DNA of 39,662 nt, taken from Treponema sp. UBA3649 (GTDB lineage: Bacteria; Spirochaetota; Spirochaetia; Treponematales; Treponemataceae). The stretch spans positions 1-39,662 of the forward strand of contig DFKI01000099.1 in NCBI GenBank assembly GCA_002373325.1, written 5' to 3'. A program made the translations under genes and the position numbers. The notes beneath the pieces are model-generated. The model had not been told where the DNA came from, did no database searches, and worked only from the letters and a program-made list of their open reading frames with translations. This document shows positions 15,139-22,611 of this stretch, piece after piece (the first letter of the stretch is position 1; every line of letters starts with the position of its first letter).

Positions 15139-18100
15139 ATGGCTGCAATATATAGACCTACAGTTGTGATTGGATTGGGCGGAACTGGAAAAGGAATCAT
15201 CCTTGCGCTGAAAAAAATGATTGCGGAAAATTCAAAGCACGGTATGGCGGACTATCCTTTCCTGCATGTCTTGAGCATAGATACTGATGTTTCGGTTGGT
15301 GATGCTAAAAGCTCAATCAGGACAATCAAAGAGTCTGAGCTGACTCTGAATCCGAACAAGGAAATCTACAGTCTGCGGGTTGATTTTGTAACTCCCCCGA
15401 ATCTGAACGAATATCCCATAGGCAAGTGGTTTCCCTCCTCACAAAAACATTATCTTACTGCGGCGGATATTGCAAAGGGTGCGAGCCAGAGAAAAACGAC
15501 GGGAAGATTTTCTTTTGCTTGGAACGCATCTGATTTAATGGACAGACTCAGGAACATCCTTGCGAATCCGGTGGACATAAACACAGCGAGGGATTTGGGA
15601 CTTGGTTCGAACATCGCTCAGGAGACAAATGTTTTTATCTGCGGGTCTCTTTGCGGAGGAACGGGCTCTGGAACTTTTCTTGATACGGCATATCTTGTGC
15701 GGCATATTGCAAAAGTGCTTGGAAGAAATGACATCAAGATTTACGGAATCCTTGCGTTGAGCACAATGTTCGAGGGAATGCAGGGCGATGTCCAGATTAA
15801 GCCGAACTGTTATGCTTCCCTTGTTGAGCTCGATCATTTTATGAACAAAATCAATTATGGAAATCCCAACCGACAGTTCCAGCCTGCATATAAAAATTTT
15901 TCCGAGAGATACGATGACTCATCAATGTATCCTCCGTTTGATTTTCCGTTCCTTTTCGACAAGACAAACCGCGAGGGATTTTCATTTAACTCACCGACCG
16001 CTTTCAATGAGATGGCAGCCAGATTTATCTTCCTCCTTACAGGACACGAGGTCTCAAACAACTGGCAGTCCATGGATTCCAATGTCTATTCAAATCTTGC
16101 GAGCTCGTACAAAAACATTTTGCTGAAACCTGTTGAGTACCGGTCCATGGGAGTCTATTCCATAATTTTCCCGAAGCGCACTGTAATTCAGCTTTGCTCC
16201 TACAGACTTGCCCGTGAATATCTTTCGGCGATTCTTGATGATATGGACTCACCCGAGGAAATCAACAGGATGTCTACAAGACTGCTTGATGATTTGAAAA
16301 TGAATCCTGCGGTGGAAGATATTTTTGAGGAAGCGTTTGACATTTACCGGGGAACTGAAGGAATAGAGCCGTTCTCTTCATATATACAGAGAAACCGTGA
16401 TGATTTTGATTTTGAGTCGGTGGACAAAAAGGAGCTTGTAAAATCTCTCCGTGAGTGGAAAAAAGCCATGGATGCGAATGTCCAGGAATTCAAACTTTTG
16501 AACTCAACAAAACCGAGAGATGTTCGAGCGGGATTTCTCTCGCAGCTTGATAAAAAACTTTCACAGCTTCTTGAGCTTAAATATTTCAAGGACGGATCAA
16601 ATCTTGGTCCCGATAATGAGCCTAGGAGCATAAAAGGTTCCATTGTCCGCGCAAATAAAATTCTTTTCAAGACACTTGAGACTTTAAGGGACGCTTCTGA
16701 AAAGTATCGCAGGATTGAAGAAGAAAACAACATGCTTGCACAATCGGCAAAATCCAACGCGGCTCCTCTTGAGGCTGATTTGGAGGAACTTGTCAGGAGC
16801 CTTCTTCCGAGCAAGAAAAAAATGGAGGCGAAGGTTGATGAGGTGCTGGACACCTATGCGGAAGAACTCAATGCAAGAAGACGGGCACTCATTTCCATTT
16901 GGGTAAGACAGTTGCTTGAAGGAATCCTTGAGAACAACATTCCGAAATATCCCGGACTGATTGCGGAACTTGAGCAAAGGGAGAGCTCGACCAAAAAGGG
17001 ACTCCTCACGATGCAGACTTTGAAAGCTGAAGTGGAGCAGTCCATAAAGGATAATTCGCTCGGTGAAAAAAATCCGCTTTCCGATGTTCTTTTTAAATCC
17101 GAGATTGATGTGGACGGGAATTACGACAAACTCATTCAGGAAAGGGGCGAGGATGTTGTACTTGCAGAGATGTCCGATCATTGCAAGAATGCATTCGGTT
17201 CCTGCTATGAAAAAGTTGCGGATATGGAGCAGTCTCTCGTTCTCCGGGAAATTCTTTCTAAGGGCGACGACTTTTTCTTTGACAGGATTGAGGCTCTGAG
17301 CATTGAGGATAAAATCATCTCGGATCCGGACAGCCTTGCAAGACTTAAAAATGGATTCTACACGAAAGCTGCGGCGGAGTTTATCGGGCTTGATGGCGGA
17401 GAGATGAGCCGTGAAAATCTGTCCCGAGATAAATTCAAATTCTTTGCAATCACCATACCGAACAATTATACGAGCTGTCCATGCAAGGATTTGAAAGGCG
17501 CGCTCGGTACAATCGCTGGAAAAAGAATTTGTCCGATGGATGCCGATCCTGAGCAGTACAAGAACAAGCCATGTCCGAAATACGGAAAGTGTCTGAAGCA
17601 GATTCTTCTGAACCTTGGTGAGGAACACATCGCAATCATTCCGACAAGCGAAAATTCCGAGGTGAACATAATCACATCAATTGCAGGATTTCCTTTGCAT
17701 GCCGTTACGACCGCTATCCACAATTGCCGCACAAGCTATTTGGACGCAAGAAAAAAAGAAGAGGATGAAAGGAAGAAAAATCATCTTGAGGAAGAGATAC
17801 TGCACATGTTCGGTACAATCAAACTTGACGACATCATGGAAGAAAGCGTGGACCCGCGTGCAAAATATGATGAGCTCAGGGAAGATTTGATGTATGCTTT
17901 GTGTGCGACGAGACTTGTTGTGGACAAGCTCAATGTTTCCTATATTACATCGCGCGATTTGGAACTTGGACGAAGAGACAATCCGTCGGTGCAGCTCGGA
18001 AGAAACATGGATGAGATTTACACGCGGTTTGAGAGTACGAAGGAAGAGGACGTAAAAGTTTTTTCGACTTTGAAAAACGAAATGGACATCGTTAGAAAAT

Positions 18101-18288
18101 CTGTTGCGGAAAGTGAGGACGTGAAGGCGCGTTTCATTGCAAGGGTGAAGGAGACTCACGAGGCTTTGGCTAAATCACTCCCGAGCGGAATGAACGATCT
18201 TGATTTGCAGATGATTGAGAAAATCGGACGTGACTGGGGACTGGAACTTTCTCCGGCAAAGAGCGGTCAAACCATTTTGGGATTCTAA
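15139..18288 (+). CDS. tubulin/FtsZ-superfamily protein (Tubulin_2-like), nucleotide-binding motifs intact
   Basis: 1049 residues. The N-terminus VVIGLGGTGKGIILALKKMI (9-28) and the segment FICGSLCGGTGSGTFLDTAY (167-186) match the tubulin-like family: the second contains the GGTGSG phosphate-binding signature of tubulin and FtsZ. The region IKPNCYASLVELDHF follows where the family has its helix after the synergy loop. The first about 350 residues form the GTPase region; the remaining about 700 are family-specific, including coiled-coil-like helices (about 510-580) and a Cys cluster (C780, C782, C798, C812, C818) that may bind zinc. FtsZ and tubulin are about 350-450 residues, so this one carries a large extension. 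GTP-dependent assembly is expected from the motif, not shown. AAAGGAG precedes the ATG. Confidence 0.85.
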   Translation: MAAIYRPTVVIGLGGTGKGIILALKKMIAENSKHGMADYPFLHVLSIDTDVSVGDAKSSIRTIKESELTLNPNKEIYSLRVDFVTPPNLNEYPIGKWFPSSQKHYLTAADIAKGASQRKTTGRFSFAWNASDLMDRLRNILANPVDINTARDLGLGSNIAQETNVFICGSLCGGTGSGTFLDTAYLVRHIAKVLGRNDIKIYGILALSTMFEGMQGDVQIKPNCYASLVELDHFMNKINYGNPNRQFQPAYKNFSERYDDSSMYPPFDFPFLFDKTNREGFSFNSPTAFNEMAARFIFLLTGHEVSNNWQSMDSNVYSNLASSYKNILLKPVEYRSMGVYSIIFPKRTVIQLCSYRLAREYLSAILDDMDSPEEINRMSTRLLDDLKMNPAVEDIFEEAFDIYRGTEGIEPFSSYIQRNRDDFDFESVDKKELVKSLREWKKAMDANVQEFKLLNSTKPRDVRAGFLSQLDKKLSQLLELKYFKDGSNLGPDNEPRSIKGSIVRANKILFKTLETLRDASEKYRRIEEENNMLAQSAKSNAAPLEADLEELVRSLLPSKKKMEAKVDEVLDTYAEELNARRRALISIWVRQLLEGILENNIPKYPGLIAELEQRESSTKKGLLTMQTLKAEVEQSIKDNSLGEKNPLSDVLFKSEIDVDGNYDKLIQERGEDVVLAEMSDHCKNAFGSCYEKVADMEQSLVLREILSKGDDFFFDRIEALSIEDKIISDPDSLARLKNGFYTKAAAEFIGLDGGEMSRENLSRDKFKFFAITIPNNYTSCPCKDLKGALGTIAGKRICPMDADPEQYKNKPCPKYGKCLKQILLNLGEEHIAIIPTSENSEVNIITSIAGFPLHAVTTAIHNCRTSYLDARKKEEDERKKNHLEEEILHMFGTIKLDDIMEESVDPRAKYDELREDLMYALCATRLVVDKLNVSYITSRDLELGRRDNPSVQLGRNMDEIYTRFESTKEEDVKVFSTLKNEMDIVRKSVAESEDVKARFIARVKETHEALAKSLPSGMNDLDLQMIEKIGRDWGLELSPAKSGQTILGF

Positions 18289-18306
18289 TTAAATACAGGA
18301 GTCATC

Positions 18307-20904
18307 ATGGCACAAAACATAATCGTTGTTGGACTTGGAAAATTCGGAGAAAAAGTGCTGGATATTTTTTCTTCACTCATGGATGACCGCAAGGAAATGA
18401 TGGGCGAGGAAATCAGAAAAAGCGCGAACATCTGGCTTCTGAAATTTTCAGGCGAAAAGAATTTTGATTTTAAAAACATCGCCTCTTCGGTAAAAGACTG
18501 CTTGAAAGGAAGTTCGGCCCTGAATTTCAACGAGGAATTTTCCTACATCTTTTTGGGTGACATTGCGGATGAGCACACGGCTCTCTATGCTCTTGATTAT
18601 GCGTTCATCCCATTTCTTCTGAACAACAACGGCATGGTGAAAAAATCCCAGGTCACAGGATTCTTCACTTTTTCCGATGAGCTTGGTGATTTGGAAGAAA
18701 ACAGTTCCGGAACGATGGCACTCATTTTGAATTTTTTCAAGCAGTTCACGGACATTGTGAAAAAGCAGGAATACTGTCCGCCCTTCCATGATGCCAACGG
18801 AAAAAAGTTTGATCCGATTTTTTGTCCGACAGGTCCCTTCGACAAAAACTATGTGATGATAACTCCTGGTGACGAAGAGATTGTGGATTCCCAAACCACG
18901 ATGGTTTTTGCGGAAAGACTTTTCTATGAGATTTTTTATCTGCATGGAAATCAGGAAAGCAACACTTACTTTACGCTTCGAAATCAAATGCCGGAAAATG
19001 CATTCAGCAGTTTTTCCATGATTGAGGTTGAGCGGCTGAAAGATTTGCAGGAATTCTTTTTGATTTATTCTCTTGAAAAAAGAATTATCTCTTGTCTTTT
19101 GGAGAGACCGACAGAAAAAAAATCCCTGGACTATTACGAAAAGGGATTCATCCGCATGATGGACGTTGGCTCTGATGATGGGTTCGTTACCGAATCCGAT
19201 GTTGGAAACGATGATGCGGAGAGCAAGGGCGGGTTCCCAATGTCTCGCGCGGTAAATCTCTTTTTCAAAAAACACAAAAATGAATTTAAAATCCTGGACT
19301 TTGAAGTGGCTCTGGAAGCGGAGGATGTCCGTGATTACATCGGTGAGTGCCGTAAGCGGCTGAAGGATAAAGTCAGTGAGCTGCGTCCTGAGTACGACCG
19401 TTTTGCCAGTGAAGGAATTGACTCGCTTCTTGAAACGATGGAGGATGGATTTACTGAACTTCTCAAAATCAAAAATCTTACGGGAAATCTTTCGACCTTC
19501 ATTCGCTTCATTGATATTTTCCGCTCAAGGATTGCGTCGTGGGAAGACAATCTCAGGGAAATCTGTACGGAAGAACCTGATGAGACTCTTGAAAAAAGGC
19601 TTGAAGAAATTGAGGATAAAATCAACGAAGTGAAAAACGCTCCGATTTACAGGTTCCCTCTTTTTAAGCCAATCAAAAAGGCCATCATCAACGCGCTGCT
19701 CAAATCACTTCCTCTAAAAAGTTTTCTCCGTCAGGAAATACGGGTCAAACTGGCGAAATCATTTTTGGAATATTTCAAAGACACGGATTCCGCTGAGAAA
19801 CATCCGGTGCGATTTTGCGATGAGAGGATTCGCGATCTTGAGGAAATTCGTAGGAGGCTTGGTGCAAGGGAAAAACAGCTTGAAAAGAAAATCAGCATGA
19901 TTGAGAATATCAACTCGCAGTACTACGTGATTTCGGAACTTGATGATGATTCATACCGTGCGATTTTGAAGAGAATCCAGGACCAGAACTTCGGTCTTTC
20001 AAGCACGTCTAAAATTGAGGGAATCGCATCTTCGCTTTTTGCTGTTTGGACATCGGAAAATGGCAGGACGAAAAAATTTACCGAGGTCTTTGAAAATCCT
20101 GAAAAACTGATTTCATACATCACGGAATATTCGCTCAGAAATATTTCCGATTTCACAAATCTTGAGACAGACAGAGAAAGGTTTAAACTTTTTGCGGACA
20201 CTGCATCGGAAAAGATGACGATGAGCGCGAAGGGACTTTCAGAAAAATCTTTCAGAATCAACGACGCAAGTTCTTACCTGAGTGAAAGTCAAATCATCCT
20301 TGGATACGGAATTGAGGGAAAAGAAAGCGACCGGATTGACATGAACCTGATTCAAAAACATCCGAAGGGAAAGATTAACAAAACCATAACCACGCATCAT
20401 TTTGTGCCACGGGAATTCACTTTGGGCGCGACGGTATTTTTCCATGACTATCTTTTTATGAAGGAAGAAAGTCTTGCAAGGTATCAGCGTCTGATGGAAT
20501 ATGTGGGGGAGAAAATTCCCGAGAAAAAATTTGTTGATTCTGATAAAACAAGCGTTGAAAAAAAATCAGAGGTTCCGGTACAAGATGCGGAGAAAAAATC
20601 CACGGGACTAAGTGATTCCGAATTGAGCGGGGAAAATCGATTTACACGATATCTGCTCACGGAGTATTGCAGGCCGGAGTTTAGGGCTATGCTTTTTAAA
20701 ATGAAACTTTCTCTTGATGGACCTGAATTTTCCGATGAAGAAATCAATGCTCTTTCCGTTGCGATTTCACCAAAGGAAGTGATGGATATGTTGAGCGATG
20801 ACCAGCTTCATGACCTTGCGAGGGAAATCAATGTGCAGGTAACTCCTTCGCGCGAACGTCAGACTTCTCTAATCCTGAATTATATTTCTGAAAACATGGA
20901 ATGA
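18307..20904 (+). CDS. second, degenerate tubulin-like protein
   Basis: 865 residues. The start IIVVGLGKFGEKVLDIF parallels VVIGLGGTGKGIILALKKMI of the preceding protein. By hand alignment YIFLGDIADEHTALYALDY (80-98) takes the place of VFICGSLCGGTGSGTFLDTAY, and VTGFFTFSDE the place of IYGILALSTM. The strand/helix pattern is kept but the glycines and threonine of the GTP signature are gone. I infer a tubulin-fold partner unable to bind GTP in the normal way, comparable to a non-catalytic subunit. The rest is helical and charged (coiled coil about 510-560), with a small helical domain at the end (about 820-860). It follows the intact protein by 18 bp behind CAGGAG. Family membership is weaker than for its neighbour. 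Confidence 0.6.
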   Translation: MAQNIIVVGLGKFGEKVLDIFSSLMDDRKEMMGEEIRKSANIWLLKFSGEKNFDFKNIASSVKDCLKGSSALNFNEEFSYIFLGDIADEHTALYALDYAFIPFLLNNNGMVKKSQVTGFFTFSDELGDLEENSSGTMALILNFFKQFTDIVKKQEYCPPFHDANGKKFDPIFCPTGPFDKNYVMITPGDEEIVDSQTTMVFAERLFYEIFYLHGNQESNTYFTLRNQMPENAFSSFSMIEVERLKDLQEFFLIYSLEKRIISCLLERPTEKKSLDYYEKGFIRMMDVGSDDGFVTESDVGNDDAESKGGFPMSRAVNLFFKKHKNEFKILDFEVALEAEDVRDYIGECRKRLKDKVSELRPEYDRFASEGIDSLLETMEDGFTELLKIKNLTGNLSTFIRFIDIFRSRIASWEDNLREICTEEPDETLEKRLEEIEDKINEVKNAPIYRFPLFKPIKKAIINALLKSLPLKSFLRQEIRVKLAKSFLEYFKDTDSAEKHPVRFCDERIRDLEEIRRRLGAREKQLEKKISMIENINSQYYVISELDDDSYRAILKRIQDQNFGLSSTSKIEGIASSLFAVWTSENGRTKKFTEVFENPEKLISYITEYSLRNISDFTNLETDRERFKLFADTASEKMTMSAKGLSEKSFRINDASSYLSESQIILGYGIEGKESDRIDMNLIQKHPKGKINKTITTHHFVPREFTLGATVFFHDYLFMKEESLARYQRLMEYVGEKIPEKKFVDSDKTSVEKKSEVPVQDAEKKSTGLSDSELSGENRFTRYLLTEYCRPEFRAMLFKMKLSLDGPEFSDEEINALSVAISPKEVMDMLSDDQLHDLAREINVQVTPSRERQTSLILNYISENME

Positions 20905-20933
20905 GATTTGCCCGCTAAAGAACTGGAGGAAAT

Positions 20934-22604
20934 ATGGACACTTTACTTGGAATCGATTTGGGTACGACGAACTGCACTGTGACTGCCATTGACGGAAACG
21001 GAATCCCGCGTGTAATAAAAAATGCGGACGGAAATTACATCACTCCATCTGCAGTTTATTTTGGAAAGGAAAGGGACAAGGTGATTGTCGGAGCCAGAGC
21101 AAAGGAAATGGCATCTCTTGATCCTGAAAACTTGGTGCTTTTTATAAAACGCGAGATGGGAAAAAATGCATCCGAAGTACGTTACGACAAATTTCTGAAA
21201 AAAGGAAATCCATATATTTTCTGGGACAGAACTTTACCGCCGGAAGAAATTTCCTCAATGATTTTAAAGAGCCTGAAAAATGATGCGGAAAGAGAGCTGG
21301 GGCTGACAATCAAAAAAGCCGTCATCACTTGTCCTGCATATTTCGGAACAAAGGAAAGGGAGGCTACCAGACAGGCAGGTATAATTGCAGGACTTGATGT
21401 GTTGGAGGTTTTTCCTGAGCCTTCAGCCGCTGCGATGTCTTACGGAGCTTCGGTTTCAGACAAGGAGAATGAAAAAGTTTTTGTCTTTGATTTAGGTGGC
21501 GGAACTTTTGATGTTACGATTCTCCAAGTTGTGAGCGGACCGAACGGAAAAAGATTTGACCAGCTTGTTACCGAAGGAGACAGAAAGCTCGGCGGAAAAG
21601 ATTGGGACGATTATCTCATGTCTTACATGTGCGACGAATTTGTTAAGGAACATGGCGTTGACGTTTTGGCTGTAAAAAAATCAACTGAAAAATCAGTGGC
21701 CATCGGAAAACTTCGGACCGAATGTGAGAATGCAAAAATCGCGCTTTCGAATCCAAATCGGAAGGAAGCGAGTGTCACTCTTTCTTATGGCGGAGTCAGC
21801 CTGACGAGAAATTTCACGCGGGAAAAATATGAGGAAATCACCAGAGAGCTGATTGAAAAATGCAGGAGCTATTGTGAGAATTCTCTGAGCGAGGCAAATC
21901 TTACATGGTCCGATATTGATACCGTGCTGATGGTCGGAAGCATGAGTAACTGTCCTTCGGTTCGGGATGCCCTGCAAAAATGGAGCGGAAAGAAAATTCA
22001 GTTTGGAACAGTGAATCCAAAGACTTGCGTTTCGGAAGGAGCTGCCATTGAAGCGTTCAAACTTTGCGGCGGAAATACGGTGAGCACGCTTACGAAAAAT
22101 CCGGAGTACGATTCTGACAATCAGAGTGTGATTGAGAAAATTGCCGAGGAACAGGAAAATGGGAAAAGAAGACAGACCTGCATTGAGTCCGCAACGAATG
22201 TGCTTCCTGCATCCGTCGGAATTGTCGGCAGAAAAAATGGTGAGCCTGTTGTTTTTAAAATGATAAAAAAGAACACGACATATCCCACGCGCATCTCACA
22301 AAATTTTCCGCTCTCATTTGACAACATGGAAACGCTTGAGATTGATGTTGTGGAGGGAGAAAGCGCCCGTCCTGAAAATTGCGACAAGCTGGGGCAAGTT
22401 TCTTTGAATCTCGGAGGAAAACTTTTGCACACGGATAAAATCCAGGTGACACTCGCTATGGACAGAAACGGAGTCCTGCAGGTGTCCGCACTTGACATTA
22501 AGAATGGAGTGAAAGTTGAGTCCGTCATCCACAGAAACGGAGCGATGAGCGATCAGGATTTGCAGAATGCCACCGAATATCTTGACGGCATTACGTTGGG
22601 GTAA
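20934..22604 (+). CDS. Hsp70-family chaperone without lid domain
   Basis: 556 residues. The ATPase domain is clear: GIDLGTTN (6-13), EPSAAAMSYG (162-171), VFDLGGGTFDVT (184-195) and a VGSMSNCPSVR segment near residue 340. A beta-type substrate-binding domain follows (about 420-535). DnaK is about 610-640 residues; here the helical lid is missing and the chain stops after DGITLG. No dnaJ or grpE gene lies nearby, so this is not the housekeeping copy. Placed just after the two tubulin-like genes (29 bp, GGAGG ribosome site) it is probably a dedicated assembly factor, as Hsp70-like ATPases often are in multi-gene systems (inference). Its last residues recur as a motif in the next protein. Confidence 0.9.
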   Translation: MDTLLGIDLGTTNCTVTAIDGNGIPRVIKNADGNYITPSAVYFGKERDKVIVGARAKEMASLDPENLVLFIKREMGKNASEVRYDKFLKKGNPYIFWDRTLPPEEISSMILKSLKNDAERELGLTIKKAVITCPAYFGTKEREATRQAGIIAGLDVLEVFPEPSAAAMSYGASVSDKENEKVFVFDLGGGTFDVTILQVVSGPNGKRFDQLVTEGDRKLGGKDWDDYLMSYMCDEFVKEHGVDVLAVKKSTEKSVAIGKLRTECENAKIALSNPNRKEASVTLSYGGVSLTRNFTREKYEEITRELIEKCRSYCENSLSEANLTWSDIDTVLMVGSMSNCPSVRDALQKWSGKKIQFGTVNPKTCVSEGAAIEAFKLCGGNTVSTLTKNPEYDSDNQSVIEKIAEEQENGKRRQTCIESATNVLPASVGIVGRKNGEPVVFKMIKKNTTYPTRISQNFPLSFDNMETLEIDVVEGESARPENCDKLGQVSLNLGGKLLHTDKIQVTLAMDRNGVLQVSALDIKNGVKVESVIHRNGAMSDQDLQNATEYLDGITLG

Positions 22605-22611
22605 GTGATTT

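Noticed and set aside
16684..17628. A 314-codon minus-strand frame inside the tubulin-like gene.
   Set aside because: Antisense of a well-supported coding region; no ribosome site or recognisable domain.
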